This document shows, piece after piece, positions 1 through 11,700 of a stretch of DNA of 64,000 nt (its first letter is position 1; each line of letters starts with the position of its first letter). The stretch is taken from contig NC_058524.1 of the NCBI RefSeq assembly GCF_904849725.1, positions 489,621,763-489,685,762 on the forward strand, written 5' to 3'. The DNA is from Hordeum vulgare subsp. vulgare. Taxonomy: Eukaryota > Streptophyta > Magnoliopsida > Poales > Poaceae. The notes beneath the pieces were generated by a model that was not told where the DNA came from, did no database searches, and saw nothing but the letters and a program-made list of their open reading frames with translations. The translations under genes were made by a program, and so were the position numbers.

Positions 1-1348
1 GAGTTCTCAACATCTTCCACGCTACACATGCTATAGGCGGTTCCCAAACAGAAAAGTAAAGTTTTGACTCCCCCACCACCAATCAATCACACTCCACGGC
101 TAGTCGAATCCTCGGGTACCGTCCATACCAACATCACCTGGGGGAGTTTTGTTTGCAATCATCTTTTCGATTTGAGCATGGAACTGGGAATTCCAATTAC
201 CGGCCCCTTTCTCGTGAATGATAGTGAATAAACACATATCGAGGATAACACGCCTAGGATGGAAGATACTAATAGCCCCCTGTCACCACATGAGCGGTTC
301 GGGCATGCAAAATATATTATTTCTTGAAGGTTTAGAGAGTGGCACATACAAATTTACTTGGAACGGCAGGCAGATACCACACATAGGTAGGTATGGTGGA
401 CTCATATGGAACAACTTTGGGTTTATGGAGGTGGATGCACAAGCAGTATTCCCACTTAGTACAAGTGAAGGCTAGCAAAAGACTGGGAATCGACCAACTA
501 GAGAGCGACAATAGTCATCAAAATGCATTGAGATTAACTAACATTGAGTGAAAGCATGAGTAGGACATAAATCACCATGAACATGAACATCATAGAGGCT
601 ATGTTGATTTTGTTTCAACTACATGAGTGAACATGCGCCAAGTTAAGCCACTTGAAACATTCAAAGGAGGATACCATCCTATCATACTACATCATAGTCA
701 TCTCAACATTCATGTTGGCAACCAAGACAGACCATTATAAGCTCCTAGCTAAGTAAGCATGGCATAAGCAACTATGATCTCTAAGTTGTCATTGCAAACA
801 TGTTTCTCTCACAACAAAGCTGAATCAGGCATGAAGAGCTAGTCATATTTACAAAAACAAAATAGATCGAGTTCATACTAGCTTTTCCAGGCTCAGTCAC
901 TTCATCGTATATCGTCATTATTGCCTTTCACTTGCATGACCGAATGATGTGAACAATAATAGGCGTGCTCGTGCATTGGACTACGCTGGAATCTGCAGGC
1001 AAACACAAAGGAGAAGACAAAGTAATTTGTCTCTTTGAAAGCTAAACAGGTATGCATGCAAGAGCCACTAAACATTGTAACCATGGTCTTCTACCTTGAC
1101 CCAAAGAAAAAGAAAACTATTTTCACGGGAAAGCTCCCAACAAGAAAAAGAAGAAAAGAAAATCTTTTTGGTTTTTTCTCAAACTAGACAGACACACGAA
1201 AAGAAAACGAGAAAAAGAAAATAAACTAGCATGGATGATACAGTGGCAAAGTGTGAACACCAGCTACCAAAGTGAAAGCATAAGCAAGAATATAAAGTTG
1301 GTGAGAAACACGTACTCCCCCAAGCCTAGGCTTTTGGCCTAAGTTGGT
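1..1348 (-). other. non-coding 3' internal region of the Athila-like element
   Basis: No convincing coding region is seen. Open frames here are short (62 to 85 codons) and show no recognisable motif. The stretch contains GGGGGAG-type purine blocks on the minus strand (for example near 135-145 and 1315-1325), common in the 3' internal regions of Athila-like elements. The 3' LTR is not reached. Confidence 0.55.
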
Positions 1349-2374
1349 CTACTCCCAAGGATGGTCCTCGCGAAACCCAGAATCATAATGGGGGTTATAC
1401 GGGAGCGCTGCAGCCACTGCCTGAATAGCTGCCTCACGGAGACAAGCAACCTTTGACTCCCTCTCATAGTCCTCTGCATCTCCTCTAGTTATGTAATAAT
1501 ATCTCCGTTTTACCTGAAAGTCAAAGAAGGCAGGAGCAGGAAGGGTAATATGGAAAGCACGCTGCCGGTTAAATATCACACGGTATAGGAGGGATTCGTC
1601 ATCCATCTCAAGGAACTAGTAGTGTGTCAAAGCGACGCGGTCAAGGAAAGATGTATGAAGCAGGACATCTCCTTCGCGGATGGGTACTCCAAGAAAATTT
1701 GCTATACGAGTGGCATAGATCCCACCAAAGAAATCCCCTTCATTAGCATTCTTATTCAGCCTCCTTGCTATTATAGCTCCCATGCTAAAGCTTTTGTCAC
1801 CCGTCACTGCGCTCTTAAGGATACTAAGGTCGAGTGCGTAGAGGTGACAATGCTCAATCTTGCCATTAATGCATCTGCCTATGAAGAGGGCAAAATAATG
1901 CAAGGCAGGAAAATGAATACTCCCCATGGTAGCTTGCGTAATGTCTCTAGCTTCTCCAACTGTAATACCAGAGAAAAAATCTCTAACCGAAGATTTAGGA
2001 GGATCATTGAGGCTACCCCAAATAGGTATTTTGCAAATTCTATTGAAATCCTCTAAATCCATGGTATAAGATTTATCATAGAGATCAAACAGTACCGATG
2101 TTTCATGGCCAACTGAAAATTTGAATCTACGAACAAAAGAGGCAGTGAGAGCAACATACTGTTCGCATTTATCGGAGATGAATTCTTCGAGTACAACGTT
2201 ATGAACAAGTGCATCAAACTCATCTTTGAAACCTGCCTCCATCATAAATTCATCAGAAGGCCATTCACATGGTTGTACCTGCGCGTACCTAGGTTCGAAA
2301 GGATCAGACTCCCGAGTCGCAAGACGGGGACCTCTCTTGCTTGAGGAACCACCATGGAAGTTTCTCCCGAACAT
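1349..2374 (-). pseudogene. extra ORF downstream of protease (env position), one in-frame stop
   Basis: A 252-codon frame (2374-1616) ends in TAG at 1618-1616 and continues in the same frame for another 88 codons to 1349, so one stop interrupts a frame of about 341 codons. The product is a soluble-looking globular protein with no signal peptide or clear membrane segment. Near residues 105-150 it has the Asp-Leu-Glu-Asp-Phe and Trp-Gly features typical of the 'retrotransposon ORF-1' proteins of plant Athila-like elements; that assignment is by resemblance. Function is unknown. It occupies the place of env in Athila elements but does not look like an envelope protein. The stop may be decay or a readthrough site; the sequence alone cannot decide. 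Confidence 0.6.
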
Positions 2375-3205
2375 CTTCCTTTTCTGAAATTTTCAATGAC
2401 CCAAAGGAAAGGTGAACAAGGTTCAAATAAACTTGTAGCAACTACTCCAACGAGTGCCTAGAGGCCATATTATGCATCAAAACTACTTGGGACCAGCTAA
2501 AATTAGCATGCAAAGCTCAAGAACAAGGTCACCAAGGCAGCAAAAATACGCGAAGTATAAGGCACTAGAGCAAAAACTAATTGGACCAATGGAGGAGTCA
2601 CTTACCAAGGAGTAATTTCCCCAAAACAGTTCGGAGAATGGTGATTTGAGCAAAGAGATCAAAAATCCCAGCAAGAGGAGCAAGAACACGAGTTTGAGCT
2701 GCGAAACGATTTTTTCTGGAGGTAGGAGAACCAGATGAGAGCAAGAATGATTGGAGGGGGTGCCTGTGGGCCCCACAAGCCTGTGTGGCGCGGCCAGGGG
2801 GGTGCCCGCGCCGTCAGGGCTTGTGGACCACTAGTACAGCCCCCAGACAAGCTCTTCGTCTTAGTATTTTTCAAAAAATCCAGAAAAAATCATACTTGAT
2901 TTTCAGGACGTTCGGAGAACTTTTATTTTCGGGGTATTTTTCCACGGGACGCTAAGACAGAAAACAGGGAAAACTAAACTAAATCTATCATTTTTCTTCT
3001 AAGGAACCAAAAGCAAAAGCTTGGAATAGATGTTTGTGACTCCTTGATTCATCCATCTCATGGTCATCGAAAGAAATCCGTCAATGGGGTTAATCAAATC
3101 CCCTCGACAAAACTTTTCGAATCGCAAACGAGAACGGAGAATTTTTGAATAGTCACTAGGTCACCTCAATGGGGATGTGTATCTCCCCAACAAGCAAATC
3201 ATACT
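2375..3205 (-). other. spacer between protease and extra ORF; pol absent
   Basis: Where an autonomous Athila element would carry reverse transcriptase, RNase H and integrase, only about 830 bp are present. They contain no YxDD, RNase H or HHCC/DDE signature on either strand. A GC-rich part around 2755-2830 resembles LTR or leader sequence. Short open frames here (97 and 71 codons, minus strand) have no recognisable domain. Confidence 0.6.
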
Positions 3206-4492
3206 TCATCTTGACACGAGGAATAGGGCATTCAAAGCTCCCAATAAGAATCGATGAAGTTTTTTGATAGCATTGATGCAATGTACTCGATATTGTTTCT
3301 TCGGAAAGTGCACCGTATGCTCATTACCGTTGACATGGAAAGTGACATTTCCTTTGTTGCAACCTATAACAGCCCCTGCAGTGTTTAAAAAGGGTCTTCC
3401 GAGGATGACCGCCATGTCATCGTCCTCGGGAATATCCAAGATAACAAAGTCTGTTAAGATAGTGGTGTTAGCAACCACAACAGGCACATCCTCGCAAATG
3501 CCGATAGGGAAAGTAGTTGATTTGTCGGCCATTTGCACAGAGATTTCAGTGGGTGTCAACTTATCCAGTTCAAGCCTACGATAAAGTGAGAGAGGCATAA
3601 CACTAACACCGGCTCCAAGGTTGCATAACGCAGTTTTAACGTAGTTGCCTTTAATGGAGCAAGGTATAGTGGGCACACCGGGATCACCTAGTTTCTTAGG
3701 AGTTCCACCCTTGAAAGTGTGATTGGAAAACATGGCGGAGATCTCAAGATCAGGTATCCTCCTATTATTATTCACAATATCTTTCATGTACTTAGCATAT
3801 GGAGACATCTTGAGCATATCCGTCAAACGCATTTGCAGAAAGACACGTCTGATCATTTCAACGAATCGCTCAAAATCCTCATCATCCTTTTTCTTGGATG
3901 GTTTGGGAGGAAAGGGCATAGGTTTCTGAACCCATGGTTCCCTTTCTTTACCGTGCTTCCTAGCAGTGAAGTCATTCTTATCGTATCTTTTAGTCTTAGG
4001 TTGTGGGTTATCAAGATCAGGTTCAATCTCCACATCCTTATCATTGCTAGGTTGAGCATCTTCATGAACATCACTATTGATATCATCATTAGGCTCATGT
4101 TCATCACCAGATTGTGTTTCAACATCAGAGACAGAGACATCGTTTGGACTCTCAGGTGTAGCAGCAACAGGGTTGCTAGCGTGCAGGTTCCTATCATCTT
4201 TCTTCTTCTTTCTAGGATGACTAGGTGCATCAGTGCTAACTCCTTGAGAATCTTGTTCAATTCTCTTCGGATGACCCTCAGGATACAAAGGTTCCTAGGT
4301 CATTCTACTGCCTCTAGTGACGACTGAGACAGAATTTTCATTCAACTCATTGAGCAAGTCATTCTGAGCTTTAAGTACTTGTTCTACCTGAGTAGTAACC
4401 ATAGAGGCATGTTTACTCAGAAGCTTAAGATCGTTGACATTTCTGTCCACACAAGCACTTAAATGACTAAGCATACGAGCATTCTGTTCCAA
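3206..4492 (-). pseudogene. retropepsin-like protease region, catalytic Asp replaced
   Basis: The main frame (4288-3206, 360 codons) starts with a charged, low-complexity linker (residues 1-130, rich in Asp, Glu, Lys and Pro). An aspartic protease fold follows (about residues 180-330), including the Ile-Leu-Gly-Arg-Pro-Phe motif near residue 292. The active-site triad that should read Asp-Leu/Thr-Gly-Ala-Ser reads Asn-Leu-Gly-Ala-Gly, with Asn encoded at 3620-3622. Both the catalytic Asp and the following Ser are changed, so the enzyme should be inactive. Upstream codons 4492-4298 are in the same frame but cut off by a stop at 4297-4295. They join the gag frame through an apparent single-base shift near 4470-4490. 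The family role is maturation of gag in virus-like particles. Confidence 0.8.
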
Positions 4493-5874
4493 TTGAAACT
4501 CTGTTGTTTGGCAACAAAGTTATCAAATTCATCCATGCATAAGCTAGCAGGTTTATCAAAAGGAATATCACTCTCATCAAACCTACGCAGAGAATTTACT
4601 TCTACTACCTGTATCGGGTTATCGAGACCATGGATCTCTTCGATAGGTGGTAGATTTTTGACATCTTCAGATTTAATGCCTTTCTCTTGCATAGATTTCT
4701 TGGCTTCTTGCATATCTTCAGGACTAAGGAATAGAATACCTCTTTTCTTTGGAGTTGGCTTAGGAGGTGGTTCGGGAATAGTCCAAGCATTCTCATTGCA
4801 CAAGATGTTATTCATTAGAATCTCAACTTGTTCTACGGTTCGTTCCCTAAAAACACTACCGGCACAACTATCTAGGTGGTCTTTGGAAGCATCGGTAAGT
4901 CCATTATAGAAGATACCAAGTATTTCATTCTTCTCAAGAGGGTGATCAGGCAAAGCATTCAGTAGCTGGATGAGCCTTCCCCAAGCTTGTGGGAGACTCT
5001 CTTCTTCAGCTTGAGCAAAGTTGTATATCTCCTGCAAGGCAGCTTGCTTCTTATGGGTAGGGAAATATTTTTCAGATAAGTAGTAGACCATGTCCTCGGG
5101 ACTACGCACACAACCAGGAGCAAGAGAAGTGAACCAGGTCTTAAAATCATCCTTTAGTGAGAAAGGAAACAGCTTGGGCATGTAGGAGTGGCGGATCTTT
5201 TCCTCACTAGTGAATAGGGTGGCTATATCGTGTAGTTTGGTAAGATGGGCTACAACTGTTTCAGACACATAACCGTGAAAAGGATCAGATTCGACCAGAG
5301 TGATTAACTCAGGGTCGACAGAGAATTCATAATCCTTATCGGTCACAAACATAGGTGAAGTAGCAAACTTCGGGTCGTATTTCATCCTAGCGTTCAGAGA
5401 TTTTTCTTTCCACTTGCGCCGTAATTTCTAAACATCATAGCTATCCTTACACGCAAGAAAATCCTCAGATATCTCTCCCTCCATAACATAGCGTGTATCA
5501 GGCATAACAGGCAATTCAGGCATAGTAGCAGGTTCTACTTCAATAGTATCAGCAGTTTCAGAAGTATCATCACATCTAGCAACAACTCTATCAATTTGTG
5601 CATCAAGGAATGCACCTAGTGGCAAAGCAGTATCAAGCATAGCATCATCAGGCATAGTATCAAGCATAGTATCATCAGGCATAGTATCAAGCATAGTATC
5701 ATCAGGCATAGTATCAAGCATAGCATCATGGGCAGCATAAGTAGCATCATCAAGCACAGGCGACATATCAAGATTTCTAGCAGGAGGCGAAGTCGCAAAC
5801 TTACTCATAACTGAAGGTGAATCAAGTGTAGAGCTAGATGGCAGTTCCTTACCTCTCCTTGTAGTGGAAGGCAA
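4459..5874 (-). pseudogene. gag, Athila lineage, interrupted by one stop
   Basis: An ATG at 5874 opens 148 codons, ending in TAG at 5430-5428; the same frame then continues to 4459, giving one gag reading frame with one internal stop. The N-terminal part is acidic and contains a 9-residue tandem repeat. The C-terminal part (from 5385) carries the plant retrotransposon gag (RT_gag-type) core. It shows the Phe-His-Gly start, the Leu-Phe-Pro-Phe-Ser-Leu motif, a Phe-Pro-Thr-His-Lys stretch and a Trp-Gly-Arg-Leu segment. Gag forms the cytoplasmic particle that packages the RNA. The start is chosen because it is the first ATG after the PBS in this frame and lies about 85 bp from it. Confidence 0.8.
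5636..5735 (-). repeat. coding minisatellite in gag, 27-bp unit
   Basis: Between three and four copies of a 27-bp unit encode Met-Leu-Asp-Thr-Met-Pro-Asp-Asp-Thr/Ala inside the N-terminal part of gag. On the plus strand the unit is seen as recurring GCATAGTATCAAGCATAG. The copies are almost identical, which suggests recent expansion by slippage or unequal exchange. Confidence 0.85.
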
Positions 5875-5957
5875 GATGTTAGTTCTTGGATCTTTCGGAT
5901 TCCTAATAGTGATCAGCAGACGAAAATCCCAAGTGACTCAGAGAATATAGCCGTGCC

Positions 5958-5975
5958 TCCATGGCAATGGCGCCA
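5958..5975 (-). other. primer binding site, tRNA-Asp type
   Basis: On the minus strand, 11 bases inside the LTR end, the sequence is TGGCGCCATTGCCATGGA. It matches the complement of a plant tRNA-Asp 3' end (TGGCGCCGTTGCCGGGG) except for a few bases. It fixes the minus-strand orientation of the element and marks 5987-7568 as its 5' LTR. Confidence 0.75.
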
Positions 5976-5986
5976 GGAAAAGGTCT

Positions 5987-7568
5987 TGATAACCCACAAG
6001 TGTAGGGGATCGCAACAGTTTTCGAGGGTAGAGTATTCAACCCAAATTTGTTGGTTCGCCAAAGGGGAAGCGAAAGAATATTCTCAAGTATTAGCAGCTG
6101 AGTTTGTCAGATTCAACCACACCTGAAAGATTAGTGTCTGCAAGCAAAGTATCAGTAGCAAAGTGGTATGATAGCAACGGTGCCAGAAATGATCTGTTGA
6201 CGGTAGATTATTCCTAACTATTGTATCAATGGCGCCAGTAGGTTGCGCGTGAGCGGGTAACTATTCTTCCCCGACAACAGTGTCGGAAAATATCTTGCAA
6301 CAAGTAACAATGAAGTAGCAAGGAACAGCAGTAGCAGCAGTAGCAAAGTAACAGCAGTAGCAACAGTAGTAGCAAAGTGGCCCAATCCCTTTTGTAGGAA
6401 GGGACAAGCCTAGACAAAGTAACATAGCGAGGACCAGTAGTAAAAGACTCGTAGGCAGTGGATAGGTGATGGATGAGTATGACGGATGTGATTCATCATG
6501 TAACAGCTATAACACGGAGATATATGTAACTAGCTCCCGTTCGTCAATCTAATGTAGGCATGTATTCCGTATGTAGTCATACGTGCTTAGGGAAAAGAAC
6601 TTGCTTGACATCTATTGTCCATCCCTCCCGTGGCAGCGGGGTCCTAATGGAAACTACAGGATATTAAGGTTCTCCTTTTAATAAAGAACCGGACCAACGC
6701 ATTAACACGCGGTGAATACATGAACTCCTCATACTATGGTAATTTCCAGGAGTGGTTCCGGCTATTGTCACTCCGGGGTTGCCGGGTCATAACACATAGT
6801 AGGTGACTACAACTTGCAAGATAGGATCTAAAACACACATATATTGGCGACAACATAATAGGTTCAGATCTGAAATCAGGGCACTCGGGCCCTAGTGACA
6901 AGCATTAAGCATAGCCAAGTAGTAGCAACATCAATCTAGAACATAGTGGATACTAGGAATTAATCCCTGTCAAAACTAACTCGATTATATGATAGATCTC
7001 ATCCAACTCATCATCATCCAGCAAGCCTACGATGAGATTACTCACGAACGATGAAGAGCATCATGGAATTGTCGATGGAGGAAGGTTGATGATGACGATG
7101 GCAACGATTTTCCCTCTCCGGAGCCCAAAACGGACTCCAGATCTGCCCTCCAGATGAAGACTAGGAGGTGGTGGCACCTCCGTATCGCAAAACGCGATGA
7201 AACCTTCTCTCTATTTTTTTCCGGGCGAGACGGAATAAATAGAGCTGAGCTTGGGGGCGGTGGTGCCACGTGGGCCCCACAAGCCCTCACGGCGCGGCCT
7301 AGGGGGGTGTCCACGGCCCAGGGGCTTGTGGCCCACTGGCACGCCCCCTCGGGTGGATCTTTGCGCAGGTATTTTTATTTTCTTCCAGAAAAATTCTCCG
7401 TAAATTTTCAGGACATTCCGAGAACTTTTATTTCTGCACAAAAACAACACCATGGCAATTCTGCTGAAAACAACGTCAGTCCGGGTTAGTTCCATTCAAA
7501 TCATGCAAATTAGAGTCCGAAACAAGAGTAAAACAGTTCGGAAAAGTAGATACGATGGAGAAGTATCA
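5987..7568 (-). repeat. 5' LTR of the Athila-like element
   Basis: The 1582-bp LTR has TG and CA termini: minus-strand start TGATACTTCTCC at 7568 and end GGGTTATCA at 5987. It shares a conserved block (ACTAACCCGGACTGAC and then TTTTCAGCAGAA) with the solo LTR at 50425-52109, showing that the two are related. A TATA-like TATTTATT occurs on the minus strand near 7230-7240. A (GTAGCA-type) trinucleotide-rich stretch lies at about 6305-6380. The sequence immediately right of the LTR (ACCAG) is the candidate target-site duplication, but its partner is outside the window. Confidence 0.85.
6305..6382. repeat. imperfect trinucleotide repeat (AGC/AGT type) in LTR
   Basis: A run of AGCAGT, AGCAGC and AGTAGC triplets, interrupted by CAAAGTAAC, lies within the 5' LTR. 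It is a simple-sequence expansion with no visible coding role. Confidence 0.7.
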
Positions 7569-8350
7569 ACCAGCCCCCGCAAACGCACCGAGGTCGATGA
7601 CCGGGACCGCAAGCCATCAACTGCCGTGGGAGAGAGCCTACAACGACGAGGAGATCCACCGGCTACTCACCACACACGCGGTCAAGCCGTCGTCCATCCA
7701 CCACCCGGGAGCGTTGCCTCCCAAGGGCATAGTCGCCATGCTTATTGGGGCTGCCACCCTAGGTACAGAGATCTCCACGAGGACCAAAGCGATGAGGTCC
7801 ACCATCGTTTGACTCATGCCCCCACCCAAGACAACGCTGGGAGCCAGCTGAGCGTTGCTCTAGCGCAGGCCTTACCGACGCTTCCACATGCAAGGAGATC
7901 TCGCGTGACCCGCCAATGTAGGGAAGGGAGGATCCTCTGTTTCCTCCATCGGCTGCCTGGGCTTAGCCCGACAGCATCCTCCGACAACGATGGAGGGAAT
8001 CGACAAAGGAGATAGCGAACCTGACGGCCGCGGGGATTGGATCCAACCGAGTCGCTTGACGCGGGGATGATCTACTTTTCTCAGGAATCCCCTGTTGTTG
8101 TGGTTTTGTCATGGTAGATGTCGTCGTAAACAGACTTAGTGGTGAGGCCATCGTCGCGATGTGGTCACTCAGAGGGTTTGGTTGGGAATGAGAGATGAAT
8201 TTACCCAGGTTTGGCCCCTCCAATGGAGGTAAAAGCCTACGTCATGCTTTGTGTCTATATTGATAGAGATCTCAATTACAAGGGTGTGAAATCGCTAAAC
8301 TAGCTCTCAAGGGTTTCTTACTTGATCTTTTTGGCTCGAGGGCTCTCCTT

Positions 8351-8358
8351 TATATATA
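8351..8358 (-). promoter_or_regulatory. TATA box, leftward transcription
   Basis: A TATATATA stretch, read on the minus strand as CCTATATATAAAGG, lies about 130 bp upstream of the first minus-strand ATG at 8223. Placement relative to the leader-like sequence supports promoter use by the 7569-8788 remnant. Confidence 0.4.
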
Positions 8359-8783
8359 GGTAGAGGCCTTGAGTTTACAATAGAGTGTGGGTTGAATAAA
8401 CACCCGTGACCTACTACAAATCTACCATATCTTTCATCCCAAGTTAGGAAGGCTTCTGGCATCTCTTGCCTTGTATGTCTTCAGTCGCCGTCTTCCGGTG
8501 TTGGGCCCTATGGCGACTTGCTGGATAAGTATGCCGGCCCATCTTATTGCTCCTTCTTTACAGCTTGACCCGGCCCCATAGGGAGGGTTATATCCTGGGA
8601 TTATATCCCCGAAATTAGGCCACAGGTTGACTTGAACTTTGTTCATGTCAAGCTATCTTAGTCAAGCAATGAGTCGGCAATCCCCGTCTTTTATTTGTGA
8701 AAAGACTTAGATCTGGGTTGAAAAGTCATGCAGTGTTATTTCCCCATCTACAAGACTTAACATTTTTTCAGTCTTCATTTATA

Positions 8784-8788
8784 TGATT
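8784..8788. repeat. left target-site duplication TGATT
   Basis: TGATT immediately precedes the TGTCACATCC start of the 5' LTR. The same five bases follow the CCCGACA end of the 3' LTR at 23119-23123. A perfect 5-bp duplication shows that one integration event produced the whole 8789-23118 element. Confidence 0.95.
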
Positions 8789-11700
8789 TGTCACATCCCT
8801 AACCCATAAGCAAGATAGCATTGTGCTCATGTCTTCTTTGCATTTGCATCTAAGAAGTTTCAACAAAAGCAACAAAGTGGCAAGGAAAAAACTCAAAACC
8901 CTAGCCACCATTCCAATTAAAGGAAATCTCAAACTAGTTCAAAATCAATGAACCCAAAATGGCCTGAAGAAATGTTCAAACTTTCTGATAAATCATGAAA
9001 GTAAATGAGCATTGGAGAAAACTATTTTCTTGACACTTTAAGCATTTTAAATAAATAGAAAAGGCTACTGGTTTCAAGTTTTAAATTTGAAATCAGAAAC
9101 TATAAATTTCCAAAAATGCTGAAAACCCTTGAAATGCTTGGGAATGTTATAACAATTATTTCAGGAGGTCTAAAATAGTTTTTTACTTTTGTTTTGGAGC
9201 TGAATTAATTAGCAAAACAATAATTGGCAAAACAGAAAAAACAAAAACAGAAAAAAAAATGGAAAAACCTTACCTGACGCCTAGCCTGGCCCGGCCCATC
9301 TCCCTCGCTCGTCCCCTCCCTCGCGCCAGTAGGCAGCACGAGGTGGCCGCCGCCCCCTCCGGCGCAGCCACGCACCTGCGTGCCTGCCTGGCCGCCGCCT
9401 CGCGTTGGCGACGACGGGGATAAGCTCCCCAGAGCCTCCCCTATCCATTCCCCGCCTCGGTTCTCCTCCTCCTCCCGGATCTCCTCCTCCTCCTTGCTGT
9501 CGCCATTAGAGCCGAGCTCGAGCTCGAGCTGCCCGTGCCCCTGGCCATAGGATTCCCTCCCAGAGCACGCCATTAGCTCTGCCTCGTCGCCCTGGTCATC
9601 TCTGCAGAAGCCGAAGCTTCCTCGAGCCCTGCAACGCCCGCAACGCCGTCGTCTTCCACCTCCGGCCGCCGGACCTCTCCCATCGATTCGCTTCCTCCGG
9701 CGCATCCCCGAGCCCCTCTTCAGCGCCATCGGAACCGCCGTGATCTCGTCGTCGTTTCCCCTCTCGCCCCACGCTCTCCCGTGCATCGTATCCTAGTTCC
9801 CCACCAAGGCCGAGAGCTTCTCGCCGCCGGCCATGTCGCTGCCGTCGCTGTGATGACCGATCCACGCGCCCGAGCTAGGATTCGAGCTCCTGGAGCCTCC
9901 AGGAGCGTGTCGAGCCCTCCAGCTGCCCTCCCCGTGCCCTAGAACCGCCCCGTATAGAAGGCCGAGCTTCGGCCGCCGCTCCGGCTCGTCGCCGACGCCT
10001 CTTCCGGCGACCCTAGCCTCCCCAGATGGTCCTGCCTAATCGGCCACTTCACGAGCATGCTGTAGCTACAAACCGCATGCGTTTTGGTGTTGTGCAGCGC
10101 CAGCTAGGTCGCCTCCGGCGAGCCCTCCGCCGCGGGCCTGGTCGCCGGCGACCACCCGCCGGTAGGGGTCGACGTGGCAAGCTAACCCAGCAGCTTAGGG
10201 ACCTAATCACTCGCTGACAAGTGGGCCCAAGGCCAAGTCAAACCTCAGTTAGGGCTGGTCAGCGCGGGATTAGTCCCAGAGAGGCTGACCAGTGGGGCCC
10301 CCTGTCAGGTTTGACCTGAACAGGTCGGCTGACCTGCTGACATCAGCCTGAGGCAATAAATAGAATTTCCAGTATAAAACTAATTCAGGAAATTCCTAAA
10401 AATTGTAAAAATCATAGAAATTAATCTGTAACTCCAATGAAAATAATTTATATATGAAAAAGTATCAGAAAAATTCAAAGATTCTGATTATGCTATTTTC
10501 AACTATGTTTGAAAAAGTTACAGAACCCTAAATTGTGGAATAAGGAATAATTCAATTCTTATAATTACTTTTTAAATGGAATTTGGAAAATTATTCAAAT
10601 TTCATTATGAATACAATGATCACACACTGTCCTACTTACAAATCAGTACCATAACATGACATTTCATGCATGCTAACATCAAGTTGATCTGAGCATCAGG
10701 TCGAATCAATTAAAACAGTATTCGAGAATACCCCGTTTGAATTGCTATTTGAATGTGATTCAAATCAACTCTAAACCTAATACATGTTGGAAATAGTAAC
10801 TTATCACCTTGCATTCTCATGCCATGCTCATGCATCATTTTGAGTGCATATGATTGTTATTGAATGTTGCCATTCATTTCGGTAGGCTCCGCACCCCCGG
10901 ATTCCACCGAATATCCGTCTGACGGATATCGTTCCTCCTCTGAGCAACAAGGCAAGCAACCCTTTTGATCATCCCGATAAATCCCATGTTCTTGCTCCTG
11001 CACCTATTTATTGCATTAGGATCAAATGCTTCAACTGCTTTTGCCACGATAGTTGGACCCACTTCCTTTGCATGACTTAACCTTGTCACAGTAAATAGCC
11101 AAACCTTGCAACCTAGCAAACCTGGTAGTTGCTTGAGCTATGATGTGCCTTATCCTGCTATGCATGCTATGCTTAGAGTTGTGTATGGTCTGTCATTTAG
11201 GAGATGAACAGAATTGTGGAATATGTTCGGTGAGCAAAGGTTGTGTGTTGAACTTGATTTGGTAAAGGTACCGGTGAAAGGCTGTGTAGGAGTACATGGC
11301 GGGTTGTTTCATTGGAACCGTCCTTAGGAACTGAGTTCCGTGTATGTAATCCAAGACTAGATACTACCACATGTTGGGCCATGAAACATGACCCCGCTCG
11401 GCCTATTAATCGCATAGTACTCGGTCCAGGAGTTGCAAGTAGTTTCTGGTGTTTATAGTAATGTTGGAGGCCGTGCATGGTGCTGACCTGAGAGGTGGGC
11501 CGTGATGCGGTAGGCAGTGGCACGGTGTACCAAGTGGCACTCGGATGGTGGGCTTGGGAACCCTGCGCACATCGTTTGAGGCCGTGGCGGAAACCTCGGC
11601 CGGACTTCCGTACGGGTTACTCTCAGATAGGCGATAAACCTGGACTAGGTACTAGTGTGGTTAACGGTCGTGGCCGACTCCCTCGCTGGGCTTCCGCTTG

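Larger units (their letters stand above)
1..7568 (-). mobile_element. Athila-lineage Ty3/gypsy LTR retrotransposon, 5' part
   Basis: Read on the minus strand this is LTR (7568-5987), tRNA-Asp-type PBS, gag, protease and an extra ORF, then non-coding 3' internal sequence running off the left edge. No reverse transcriptase, RNase H or integrase motif is seen between the protease and the extra ORF, so the copy appears non-autonomous. The LTR begins TGATACTTCTCC and ends TTATCA on the minus strand, a style I associate with Sabrina/WHAM-type Triticeae elements; the family name is unverified. The 3' LTR is outside the window, so no target duplication can be paired. Confidence 0.85.
7569..8788 (-). 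mobile_element. remnant of another gypsy-type LTR/leader, minus strand
   Basis: Read on the minus strand, a TATATATA box (8358-8351) is followed by a leader. A stretch reading GACGTAGGCTTTTACCTCC (near 8250-8233) follows, then a possible gag start (ATG at 8223 or at about 8150). This order resembles the promoter, R region and gag leader seen in Triticeae gypsy elements, by memory. The short frames downstream (for example 8223-7963) show no domain and the region looks decayed. It is cut on the left by the Athila-like element and on the right by the 14.3-kb chromovirus; its sequence resumes at 23124. Confidence 0.45.

Noticed and set aside
7452..8015. 187-codon plus-strand open frame spanning the LTR boundary at 7568
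   Set aside because: It crosses a clear insertion junction, so it cannot be one ancestral gene; the Arg/Pro-rich translation has no domain.
9205..9786. 193-codon minus-strand open frame in the 5' LTR GC island
   Set aside because: Low-complexity Gly/Arg/Glu-rich translation typical of GC-rich DNA; the near-identical 3' LTR has a stop in the same frame, so it is not conserved.
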